A stretch of DNA of 64,000 nt from contig NZ_JAIKLE010000016.1 of the NCBI RefSeq assembly GCF_022267315.1, positions 93,912 through 157,911 on the forward strand, given 5' to 3'. This DNA comes from Maribellus maritimus. GTDB taxonomy: Bacteria > Bacteroidota > Bacteroidia > Bacteroidales > Prolixibacteraceae. The position numbers and the translations under genes are program-made. Shown in pieces: positions 47,282-55,406 of this stretch (positions are counted from its first letter, which is position 1; each line of letters begins with the position of its first letter). The notes below the pieces were generated by a model that saw only the letters and a list, made by a program, of their open reading frames with translations, made no database searches and was not told the DNA's origin.

Positions 47282-48065
47282 CCGAGAAATAAATTACCTG
47301 CGCATTTCGGTAACCGACCGCTGCAACTTTCGCTGTATTTACTGCATGCCAGAAGAAGGAGTGCCTCATAAACAACAATCGGAAATTCTGTCGTTCGACG
47401 AAATTACCGAAATTGTAAAAGTCGGCGCTCAACTAGGAATTACCAAAATCAGACTTACAGGAGGAGAGCCGCTTGTCCAAAAAAATATTGATGAACTCGT
47501 TAGAAAAATTTCTGAGATTCCGGGGATTTCAGAAATTACAATGACAACAAATGGTGTGTTTCTGCCGAAAATGGCGCATAAATTAAAACAAGCCGGATTG
47601 AACCGTGTAAATATTAGTTTGGATACTCTGAACCCGGAAAAATTTAAACAAATAACCCGACTGGGAAATCTGGAAGATGTTTTACACGGAATTGACGCAG
47701 CCATTGAAGCAAATCTGAAACCTGTAAAAATCAATTTTGTACGAATTCCGGGAGTAAATAAAGAAGATGAAAAATCTATTCGGGAGTTTTGTGACGCTAA
47801 AAATCTGAAGCTTCGTTTTATCCGGCAGATGAACCTCAAAACCGGCGAGTTTTATCCGGTAGAAGGAGGCGCTGGTGGAATCTGCGCCATTTGTAACCGA
47901 CTTCGTCTAACAGCAGACGGAGACATCGTTTCCTGCCTGCATTCATCGCGCCGGTTTAACATCAGAAAATTAGGCATTCAGGAAGCGTTTAAATTGGCTG
48001 TAGAAAAAAAACCAAAGTGCGGAGTTGGAACAAAATCGCACGAATTTTTTAACATCGGAGGATAA
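47265..48065 (+). CDS. moaA: GTP 3',8-cyclase MoaA, unusually short
   Basis: 266 aa against about 325-340 for typical MoaA. The ORF extends to a TTG at 47259; the ATG at 47265 (MFDRYNREINYLR) fits the family start. Radical-SAM cluster motif CNFRCIYC (Cys20/24/27), RLTGGEP, TMTTNG and NISLDTL are present. The second cluster motif C-x2-C-x13-C is intact (Cys207, Cys210, Cys224, within ICAICNRLRLTADG), and the essential C-terminal Gly-Gly is present. What is missing is about 50 residues between LRFIRQM and the second cluster. With moaC it makes cyclic pyranopterin phosphate from GTP. Confidence 0.9.
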   Translation: MFDRYNREINYLRISVTDRCNFRCIYCMPEEGVPHKQQSEILSFDEITEIVKVGAQLGITKIRLTGGEPLVQKNIDELVRKISEIPGISEITMTTNGVFLPKMAHKLKQAGLNRVNISLDTLNPEKFKQITRLGNLEDVLHGIDAAIEANLKPVKINFVRIPGVNKEDEKSIREFCDAKNLKLRFIRQMNLKTGEFYPVEGGAGGICAICNRLRLTADGDIVSCLHSSRRFNIRKLGIQEAFKLAVEKKPKCGVGTKSHEFFNIGG

Positions 48066-48086
48066 ATTCAACTTAAAAAAGAACAC

Positions 48087-48539
48087 ATGAATTCACTTTC
48101 ACATATCGACGACAAGGGCAAAGCCAACATGGTTGACATTTCGCAAAAACCCGACCAGGTACGCACTGCACGTGCCGAAGGATTTATAAAACTTCAACCT
48201 GAAACCATCAATCTTATTCAACAAAACCTGATAAAAAAAGGAGATGCAGTTGCCATTGCAGAATTTGCAGGAATTCAGGCTGCCAAGGAAACCTCGCGTT
48301 TGATTCCGCTTTGTCATAACATTGTAATTACCAAAGCCGAAGTGAAAGGCACGGTTATGGACGACGGAATAAAAATGGAAAGCCGGCTAAAATGCATCGG
48401 TAAAACCGGAATTGAAATGGAAGCGCTTACTGCGGTAAGTGTTGCGCTGCTCACCATTTACGACATGTGCAAAGCGGTGGATAAAACCATGGAAATTGTT
48501 TCGGTAAAACTTGTCTCAAAAGAAAAATCAGATGTATGA
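48087..48539 (+). CDS. moaC: Cyclic pyranopterin monophosphate synthase
   Basis: 150 aa, standard MoaC. Visible motifs include VDISQKPDQVRTARAEG, AGIQAAKETSRLIPLCHNI and GKTGIEMEALTAVSVALLTIYDMCKA with the active-site lysine context. Converts the MoaA product to cPMP. Its stop overlaps the next start (ATGA), so the genes are coupled. Confidence 0.97.
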   Translation: MNSLSHIDDKGKANMVDISQKPDQVRTARAEGFIKLQPETINLIQQNLIKKGDAVAIAEFAGIQAAKETSRLIPLCHNIVITKAEVKGTVMDDGIKMESRLKCIGKTGIEMEALTAVSVALLTIYDMCKAVDKTMEIVSVKLVSKEKSDV

Positions 48540-49465
48540 AAAAGCTGAAAATTATTTCGGTAAATATTTCAGAAAAAAAAGGAATTGTAAAAACTCCGGT
48601 TGAACAGATTATTTTAAATAAAACCGGAATTATGGGTGATGCACACGCCGGGCACTGGCACCGACAGGTGAGCTTGCTTTCGCAGGAAAGTATTGAAAAA
48701 GCCGAAAAACAAGCTAATGCCAAATTTCCACCGGGAACTTTTGCTGAAAATCTAACGACCCAAGGAATTGAAGTTCATAAAACTGCTCCGCTTGATCGTT
48801 TTGTAAACGACGAGGTAGAAATGGAAGTAACTCAAATCGGTAAAAAATGCCACACCAGCTGCGCCATTGGAAAACAGATTGGAAATTGTATTATGCCGCT
48901 CGAAGGAATATTTTGCAAAGTGATAAAAGGTGGAATTGTGAAAGCCGGAAGCACCTTTGATTTTGTTCCCTACATTCTAAAAACAAAAATTATCACGTTA
49001 AGCGACCGCGCATCAAAAGGCGTTTACGAAGATCTGAGCGGCCCAAAAATCAAAGAACTCCTGGAAAAAAAACTTCAGGAAAAAAACCGTCATTTTTCCA
49101 TAGAAAACACCATTTTACCTGACCATAAAGAGCAACTTGAAAAAACAATTCAAAAAGCGGTGGAAGAAAAAACCGACATCATTTTTACCACCGGCGGCAC
49201 AGGAATCGGGCCACACGATATCACGCCCGAGGTAGTAAAACCCATGCTCGACAAAGAAATTACGGGAATTATGGAACTCATCCGTGTAAAATACGGCATG
49301 AAAAATCCGAATGCAATTTTAAGCAGAAGTGTTGCCGGAGTTATTGGGAAAACACTGGTTTATGTTCTTCCCGGAAGCGTGAAAGCAATTAACGAATACA
49401 TGACTGAAATTCTTCCTACGCTGGAACATTCGCTTCGTATGTTACACGGAATTGATGCACACTAA
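48536..49465 (+). CDS. MOSC-MogA/MoaB fusion protein
   Basis: 309 aa. Residues 1 to about 145 form a MOSC domain (GDAHAGHWHRQVSLLSQES, PGTFAENLTTQGI, conserved Cys in KKCHTSCAIG), as in sulfur-carrier and Moco sulfurase C-termini. Residues about 150-309 form a MogA/MoaB domain (ITLSDRASKGVYEDLSGP, IIFTTGGTGIGPHDITPE) that adenylylates molybdopterin. The fusion puts adenylylation and a Moco- or sulfur-handling module in one chain. moaD, moaE and moeB are not in this window. Confidence 0.93.
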   Translation: MKKLKIISVNISEKKGIVKTPVEQIILNKTGIMGDAHAGHWHRQVSLLSQESIEKAEKQANAKFPPGTFAENLTTQGIEVHKTAPLDRFVNDEVEMEVTQIGKKCHTSCAIGKQIGNCIMPLEGIFCKVIKGGIVKAGSTFDFVPYILKTKIITLSDRASKGVYEDLSGPKIKELLEKKLQEKNRHFSIENTILPDHKEQLEKTIQKAVEEKTDIIFTTGGTGIGPHDITPEVVKPMLDKEITGIMELIRVKYGMKNPNAILSRSVAGVIGKTLVYVLPGSVKAINEYMTEILPTLEHSLRMLHGIDAH

Positions 49466-49526
49466 AAAACCCCACAAAAACACGATGGAATAATTTATTG
49501 CCTATTTTTACTCCAAACTTAAACCA

Positions 49527-51683
49527 ATGAAAAAACTACTATTTATTCTTTGTGCTGCTTTTGTATTATCGTCGTGCGAAAAGAGGGCGCAAACTTCCAC
49601 CAAACAACAAAACGATATATGGGAAAAAACTTTCCCCGGAATTTGGAAAGTAACTGTAAATACACCAGAAGAATTCAATCTGCTTTCAGCCGCGAACAAA
49701 AAACCACAGGCCGAATCGTTAAACAAAAAAACCGAAATTGATTTGCCAATTTCGATAGATGAAATCAAAACATTTTCAGAAAATGGAAGAACGGTTCTTC
49801 ATTTTCCACTTGAGAAAGGAGAACAGATATATGGTTTTGGGTTGAATTTCAAAACTGTTCAGCAACGCGGAAGGATTTTGCGTTTGCACGTCGATCATTA
49901 CGGAGGAACAGACGACGGAAGGACACATGCTCCCGTGCCGTTTTTTGTTTCCTCAAAAGGATATGGTGTTTTGGTAAATTCGGCTCGTTACATCGATGTT
50001 TATGCAGGAACAGGCGTGCGGGTTGATGCAAAAAATCCTCCGGTAGTTTACGACAGGAACACCGAAAAAGACTGGTCGGCGCAACCGTATTCCGACAATT
50101 TGGAAATGGTAATTCCTGCTGAAGGAGTTGAAATGATTGTATTTGCCGGGGAAAATATGCTCGACGTAATTCAGCGATTTAACCTGTATTGTGGCGGCGG
50201 AACACTTCCTCCAAAGTGGGGATTGGGTTTCTGGCATCGCACTCCGACTCTTTTTACCGAAGACGATATTCAAAATGAAATTGATGGTTTTAACGAAAAA
50301 AAATTCCCTTTGGATGTAGTCGGACTTGAACCGGGCTGGCACACAAAAGCGTATCCCTGTTCTTTTGAATGGTCGCCTGAACGATATCCAAACCCTGCTG
50401 AATTTATTAAAAAAACGGCCAATCAGGGAATCAGACTCAACTTGTGGATGAATCCTTATGTTTACCCGGAAGGAAAACTTTATGAAGCGTTGCTTCCTTA
50501 CGCAGGAACAAATACAGTTTGGAACGGAATTGTTCCCGATTATACAATGAATGAACCGCGTATAGTTATGCAGGAACATTTCAAAAAGTATCAGTTTGAT
50601 ATCGGCGTCAGCGGCTTAAAAATAGACGAAGTTGATGGGCACGACCGCTGGCTTTGGCCCGATGCAGCCCAATTTCCTTCGGGGAAAGACGGCGAGCAAA
50701 TGCGACAAACCTACGGGCTTCAAATGATGTCGCTGACAGATGAAATTTTCAGAGAAAAAAATGAACGTTCCTACGGATTGATTCGCGCTGCGAACGCCGG
50801 TTCTGTTTCCTATCCCTACGTAATCTACAACGATTACTACGACCACAAAAATTTTATAACAGCTTTAATTAATTCGGGATTTTGCGGTGTACTCTGGACT
50901 CCGGAAGTACGCTCCAGCAAAACTCCGGAAGAATGGCTCCGGCGCATGCAAACAACTTGTTTCTCTCCAATGGCAATGATTAACGCCTGGGCCGACGGAA
51001 CAAAACCGTGGTCGTATCCTGAAGTTTATAAGCAATGTCAGGACGTCGCCTTTTTACGCATGCAGCTGCTTCCCTACCTTTATTCAACTTTTGCGGATTA
51101 TCATTTTAACGGAACTCCACCATTTCGTGCAATGAATCTGGAAGAAGGTTTTGGTTATAACGCAGAAGTGGAGAAAACAGAATTCAATGCCACAAAAAAT
51201 CCGTATTCCGAAGCGGTAAAAAAAGAGGTAAAAGACCAATACATGATGGGAAAAAATATTTTAGTTGCTCCACTTTTTGCAGGTGACAAAGGAAGAGATG
51301 TGATTCTGCCCGAAGGAAATTGGTACGATTTTTACACCGGCAAGTTGGTTGGCAATGGAGAAATTATTCATGTGAAAGATGGATTTGAAAAAATACCTCT
51401 TTTTGTAAAAGACGGCGGAATTATCCCGATGATTCCAAAAATCAGGCAAACCTCTGAATGGGTTCAAAATACTCCTCTTGAAATCCGTGTTTACGGGACT
51501 GCTCCCGGCGAATTGGTTTTATATGACGACGACGGTTCAACCTTTAATTTTGAAAATGGAAGTTACACTACCAAAAAACTAACAGCAGCCAACGGAAAAG
51601 GAAGTATCGAAAATCTGCACAATTCCGACCAGTGGGTTTATGGCGATGTACAGTGGAAATTTATGAATTCAAGCGAAAACTAA
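49527..51683 (+). CDS. GH31-family alpha-glycosidase lipoprotein
   Basis: 718 aa with a lipoprotein signal (lipobox LSSC, Cys near 17). N-terminal beta-sandwich (about 40-215, FPLEKGEQIYGFG), then the (beta/alpha)8 barrel with GLGFWHRTPTLF, FPLDVVGLEPGWH and the nucleophile region GLKIDEVDGHD (Asp367), followed by GH31 C-terminal beta domains (KNILVAPLFAGDKGRDVILPEGNWYDF). Hydrolyses alpha-linked glucosides, xylosides or similar; substrate not resolved. Not near a SusC/D pair, so it is not part of an evident polysaccharide-utilisation locus. It follows the Moco operon by about 60 bp. Confidence 0.93.
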   Translation: MKKLLFILCAAFVLSSCEKRAQTSTKQQNDIWEKTFPGIWKVTVNTPEEFNLLSAANKKPQAESLNKKTEIDLPISIDEIKTFSENGRTVLHFPLEKGEQIYGFGLNFKTVQQRGRILRLHVDHYGGTDDGRTHAPVPFFVSSKGYGVLVNSARYIDVYAGTGVRVDAKNPPVVYDRNTEKDWSAQPYSDNLEMVIPAEGVEMIVFAGENMLDVIQRFNLYCGGGTLPPKWGLGFWHRTPTLFTEDDIQNEIDGFNEKKFPLDVVGLEPGWHTKAYPCSFEWSPERYPNPAEFIKKTANQGIRLNLWMNPYVYPEGKLYEALLPYAGTNTVWNGIVPDYTMNEPRIVMQEHFKKYQFDIGVSGLKIDEVDGHDRWLWPDAAQFPSGKDGEQMRQTYGLQMMSLTDEIFREKNERSYGLIRAANAGSVSYPYVIYNDYYDHKNFITALINSGFCGVLWTPEVRSSKTPEEWLRRMQTTCFSPMAMINAWADGTKPWSYPEVYKQCQDVAFLRMQLLPYLYSTFADYHFNGTPPFRAMNLEEGFGYNAEVEKTEFNATKNPYSEAVKKEVKDQYMMGKNILVAPLFAGDKGRDVILPEGNWYDFYTGKLVGNGEIIHVKDGFEKIPLFVKDGGIIPMIPKIRQTSEWVQNTPLEIRVYGTAPGELVLYDDDGSTFNFENGSYTTKKLTAANGKGSIENLHNSDQWVYGDVQWKFMNSSEN

Positions 51684-51837
51684 AGTCAATTTTAAATCTT
51701 CATTAAACAATAAGTTAACATTTGCTTTTTCTTACATCTGTTTTTTGAAAAGTTATTTAGTTTGTACATATAAATCTAGATATTTACATATCTGGATTTT
51801 TAAATTAAAAATCAATCGATCAGAAAAACAGATAAAC

Positions 51838-53841
51838 ATGGAAAAAATTCTAATTATAGGAGGAGTTGCAGCAGGAGCCACCGCTGCAGCCAAAGCGCGG
51901 CGTTTATCGCCCAATGCACAAATTACCATGCTCGAAGCCGGCCCGGACATTTCATTTGCAAACTGTGGATTACCCTACTATATTGCAGGCGACATCGACA
52001 GCCGCTCCAAACTAATTTTGCAAAGCCCGGAAAGTTTTAATGAACAATACCAGGTAGAAGTAAACACCAATACGCAGGTAAGTAAAATAGACAGAGAAAA
52101 GAAGCTAGTACAAACCATCGATAACCAAACCGGCGCAGAAAATACGTTTGAATATACAAAACTAATTTTGGCGCAAGGAGGGAAACCCATTCAACCGGAA
52201 ATTCCGGGAGCAAATTCCGACCACGTTTTTAGTTTATGGACACTGGAAGACATGGACAAAATTGATAATCACCTGAAAAATAACGAGCCCAAAACAGCTG
52301 TCGTTGTGGGGGGTGGTTTTATCGGACTTGAAATGGTTGAAGCCTTGGTTAAACGCGGGTTAAAAGTCCATGTTGTTGAGAAAATGCAACATGTGATGGC
52401 AATTTTGGAAGCTGAAACCGCCGGATTTATCACCCGCGAACTGCGTGCTTTCGGCGTTGGAATTCACACTGAAACCGCCGTTACAAAAATAAATGCCGAT
52501 TCAGTAGAACTGGACAACGGTAAAAAAATAAATGCCGACATGGTATTGCTTTCCATCGGTGTTCGTCCCACTTTACAACTGGCTAAAGATGCCGGTTTGG
52601 CAATTGGTGAAGCCGGAGGGTTGCTGGTAAGTGACAAATTGCAAACTTCGGATCCAAACATTTTTGCAGCCGGCGATATGGTAGAAATTGAACACCGTGT
52701 TAACGGTAAAAAAGTTCGTATTCCGTTGGCAGGCCCGGCAAATCGCCAGGGAAGAATTGCGGCAGAAAACGCATTTGGAGGAGAGCACAGTTACAAAGGA
52801 GCCATTGGAACTTCAGTAGTTCGCGTTTTTGATGCCGTTGCCGGAACAACGGGTCTTTCTTTGAAACAGGCACGCTCAGCAGGAATTGATGCAGATGCCA
52901 TTGTTGTTCATAAAGAACACCATACTTCTTACTATCCGGGTGCTGAAACCGTTAGTGTTTTGCTGGTTTTTGACAAGAAAACAGGTGTTGTTTTAGGTGG
53001 ACAAACAGCAGGATACAAAGGAGCTGACAAACGGCTGGATGTAATTGCAACGGCTTGTGCAGCGAAACTTCCGGTTAGCGAAATTGCAGACATCGACTTT
53101 GCCTACTCGCCACCAATCGGAACCGCAAACGATGCAATGAACATGGCAGCCTATGTTGCTGAAAATAAAATGTCGGGATACAGTCCAAGCATTATGGTGT
53201 CGGAACTTGATGATTATTTGGAAAGCAAGCAACAAGTAATTGTATTGGATGTTCGCGATGTATTTGCACATCAGAAAAGCAAAATGAATGGCGCTTACCA
53301 TTTGCCATTGGAGATGCTTCAAGCAAATGTGGAACGAATTCCAAAAGATATTCCTATTCTAATTTATGACGAAACAGGTAAAAAAGGTCACCAGGCACTT
53401 AGAACACTCGTGGGCGCAGGCTGCCAGGAGGTTGTAAATATCTCTGGCGGGCATACTTCATTACAACGTTATGCCATCGCTGCCGGTTTTAAACACATCG
53501 ATATGGACATGCTTCCTATCGGGAAAAAAAATGTTGACGAAAAGGTTATGGAAGAAACCGAAACCAATAAAAATGTTGACACAGCAGAATTAAAACGCCT
53601 GGTAGTTGACGTACGTACTCGTGGAGAATTTATGGGTGGAGCTTTCCCTGATGCGATAAATATTCCTTTAGACGATTTAATGTCAGGAAGCGGAGAACTG
53701 GGAGACGACATGGATCGCGAGATTGTTGTTTACTGTGCCACCGGAGCTCGTTCAGCGTATGCACAACAGGTACTTCGTCAACGCGGATTCTCCAACGTAG
53801 TTAACGGCGGAGGAATTTCAGCCATGATGTCAAGATATTAA
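51838..53841 (+). CDS. CoA-disulfide reductase-like flavoprotein with tandem rhodanese domains
   Basis: 667 aa from the ATG at 51838 (MEKILIIGGVAAG). An upstream ATG at 51745 would add 31 untypical residues before the FAD motif. The FAD/NAD(P)H disulfide oxidoreductase part (1 to about 445) has active-site Cys43 in FANCGLPYY as in CoADR, NAD motif VVVGGGFIGLE and FAAGDMVE. Two rhodanese domains follow: the first (about 460-555) has IYDETGKKG where the catalytic Cys loop should be and is probably inactive; the second (about 585-667) has YCATGARSA with Cys633. Likely role: persulfide, CoA-persulfide or polysulfide reduction in sulfur or redox homeostasis. Confidence 0.9.
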   Translation: MEKILIIGGVAAGATAAAKARRLSPNAQITMLEAGPDISFANCGLPYYIAGDIDSRSKLILQSPESFNEQYQVEVNTNTQVSKIDREKKLVQTIDNQTGAENTFEYTKLILAQGGKPIQPEIPGANSDHVFSLWTLEDMDKIDNHLKNNEPKTAVVVGGGFIGLEMVEALVKRGLKVHVVEKMQHVMAILEAETAGFITRELRAFGVGIHTETAVTKINADSVELDNGKKINADMVLLSIGVRPTLQLAKDAGLAIGEAGGLLVSDKLQTSDPNIFAAGDMVEIEHRVNGKKVRIPLAGPANRQGRIAAENAFGGEHSYKGAIGTSVVRVFDAVAGTTGLSLKQARSAGIDADAIVVHKEHHTSYYPGAETVSVLLVFDKKTGVVLGGQTAGYKGADKRLDVIATACAAKLPVSEIADIDFAYSPPIGTANDAMNMAAYVAENKMSGYSPSIMVSELDDYLESKQQVIVLDVRDVFAHQKSKMNGAYHLPLEMLQANVERIPKDIPILIYDETGKKGHQALRTLVGAGCQEVVNISGGHTSLQRYAIAAGFKHIDMDMLPIGKKNVDEKVMEETETNKNVDTAELKRLVVDVRTRGEFMGGAFPDAINIPLDDLMSGSGELGDDMDREIVVYCATGARSAYAQQVLRQRGFSNVVNGGGISAMMSRY

Positions 53842-53875
53842 AAGACATTCTAATAAATTTTAATGCCGGTAACAT

Positions 53876-53899
53876 TAAGAGTTATCGGTTTTTTTTTAT
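53876..53899 (+). terminator. Intrinsic terminator after the CoADR-rhodanese gene
   Basis: CCGGTAAC (53876-53883) pairs with GTTATCGG (53891... region ending near 53888) across a short loop, directly followed by a run of T, about 35 bp past the stop. Confidence 0.75.
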
Positions 53900-54007
53900 C
53901 GTAACGTTTGAAACAATATTTTTCAGCGACTTTACAATTCCTTTTCATTGCCCCAATAACAAACCATATCCATTTCAATTTGTTACCTTCACAAAAAATT
54001 AGTTTCT

Positions 54008-54583
54008 GTGGCAACAGTTTTACACATAAAAAACATGGTTTGTCCACGTTGTATCGAAACCGTTGAATCTGTTCTATCTGAAAAAGGTTTTAAAGTGGAG
54101 TCGATAAAACTGGGTGAAGCCGAAGTTGACAAAGAACCTTCAGCAGAACAAATGCGTGAGCTTTCAACCACACTGAAGAGCAGAGGTTTTGAACTTCTCG
54201 TTGACAAAAAACACCAAATTGTTGACCAGGTAAAATCAGAAATTATAAAACTGATTCACCACAGCGAAAATGACATTCTGAACATAAATCTATCGAGCCA
54301 TCTTGCCCAGACAATTGGTGCTGATTATTCTTCTATTTCAAATCTTTTTTCTTCATCGGAAGGAATTACAATCGAAAAATTTGCCATCCTTCAAAAAATT
54401 GAAAAAGTAAAAGAACTCCTTTCCTACGGCGAACTCACTGCCAGCGAGGTTGCATTTAAATTGGGCTACAGCAGTGCGGCGCATCTTTCCTCTCAATTCA
54501 AAAAAGAAACAGGAATGACTCCCGGGCAGTATAAGAATCTGAAAAATAAAGATCGGAAACCATTGGATCGAATCGGAAAATAA
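54008..54583 (+). CDS. HMA-AraC fusion: metal-binding-domain transcriptional regulator
   Basis: 191 aa with a GTG start that begins exactly at the domain. Residues 1 to about 65 form an HMA/CopZ-like ferredoxin fold with the metal motif MVCPRC (Cys12, Cys15). Residues about 85-185 form an AraC-type double helix-turn-helix (LLSYGELTASEVAFKLGYSSAAHLSSQFKKETGMTPGQYK). No normal AraC effector barrel is present, so the HMA domain probably senses copper or a similar soft metal and controls DNA binding. It directly precedes the copper-type efflux genes on the same strand. Confidence 0.88.
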   Translation: MATVLHIKNMVCPRCIETVESVLSEKGFKVESIKLGEAEVDKEPSAEQMRELSTTLKSRGFELLVDKKHQIVDQVKSEIIKLIHHSENDILNINLSSHLAQTIGADYSSISNLFSSSEGITIEKFAILQKIEKVKELLSYGELTASEVAFKLGYSSAAHLSSQFKKETGMTPGQYKNLKNKDRKPLDRIGK

Positions 54584-54651
54584 ATTACAACACTCCAAAA
54601 TCTTACAATTCTTTTCAAAAATTATATAAAATCCATAGTACTCAATCTGCA

Positions 54652-54659
54652 TACATTTG
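54652..54659 (+). promoter_or_regulatory. Candidate -7 element before the CopZ-like gene
   Basis: TACATTTG (54652-54659) matches TAnnTTTG, 20 bp before the start codon. No clear -33 TTG is visible, which would suit an activator-dependent promoter (the adjacent HMA-AraC protein). Confidence 0.4.
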
Positions 54660-54678
54660 TATTAAAAGTTTTTATAAA

Positions 54679-54888
54679 ATGGAAAAGATAGTTTTAAAAA
54701 CAGATTTGAGTTGTAAACACTGTGTTATGAAAGTGGAACCCGTGTTAAAAAATGAAGCCGGAATTATTGATTATTCCGTTGATTTGGAACATCCGGATAA
54801 ACTGGTAACTATTTCTTCAGAGGGATCAAACATTGATTCGGTCATTGCAGGATTCAAAAAAGCTGGCTATTCCGCAGAAAAAATATAA
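54679..54888 (+). CDS. CopZ-like HMA metallochaperone
   Basis: 69 aa, a single heavy-metal-associated domain without a signal peptide: LSCKHC (Cys12, Cys15) in the metal loop, then VKVEPVL-type helix and the closing strand KKAGYSAEKI. A cytoplasmic copper(I) carrier by family analogy. The first loop residue before Cys is Ser where most CopZ proteins have Thr/Met. It lies between the HMA-AraC regulator and the Cys-rich secreted protein. Confidence 0.92.
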   Translation: MEKIVLKTDLSCKHCVMKVEPVLKNEAGIIDYSVDLEHPDKLVTISSEGSNIDSVIAGFKKAGYSAEKI

Positions 54889-54950
54889 ATTGCACCCGAA
54901 AAAGAAATAAACTTTTATCTGATAAAATTTGTTACCGATTTAAAACAAGC

Positions 54951-55325
54951 ATGTTACAAAAATTCAGCCATATAACGTTTTCGTGTCTGTTGTTGATCTC
55001 AACAATGGGGATGGCTGTGAGTAAACATTATTGCAGCGATAACCTGGTTTCTGTTTCGCTATTTGAAGAAGCGGATGCTTGTTGTGGCGACATGGGATGC
55101 TGTCATACCGAAAATGAATTTATTCAGGTGAAAGATGACTTCTCGGCACCAAATATTTCAACGATTCCCGTATTGGCAGAAATTACAATTTTAGGTCACG
55201 ATTTGTTCGAAGGTCTGAATGTAACTTTAGCTGAAACAGAAATTCAAAAAAATACTATCTCTGGTTTACCTTTGCCTTCCTCGGTCTCTGAGGCATTGTC
55301 ACTGAAACAGGTATATCTTTTATGA
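54951..55325 (+). CDS. HYC_CC-type Cys-rich secreted protein
   Basis: 124 aa. An N-terminal signal segment (about 8-24, ending AVSK) precedes HYC, then a CC-x4-CC pair (ACCGDMGCCHTENEF). This is the pattern of the small HYC_CC proteins found beside heavy-metal genes in Bacteroidota. The five cysteines and the histidines make a soft-metal ligand set likely to act in the periplasm. No enzyme domain is visible. It lies 81 bp before the CusA-like pump and is probably in the same transcript. Confidence 0.82.
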   Translation: MLQKFSHITFSCLLLISTMGMAVSKHYCSDNLVSVSLFEEADACCGDMGCCHTENEFIQVKDDFSAPNISTIPVLAEITILGHDLFEGLNVTLAETEIQKNTISGLPLPSSVSEALSLKQVYLL

Positions 55326-55406
55326 AATTATTATGATAAATAATTTGGATTGACTTGTTGAATTCAATCCCGTTCATTTATTGTTTGAATTTCATAAGTA
55401 ACAGAT

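Noticed and set aside
49527..51683. Polysaccharide-utilisation locus around the GH31 gene
   Set aside because: No SusC/SusD pair, other glycosidase or sugar sensor lies nearby; neighbours are Moco and sulfur/redox genes.
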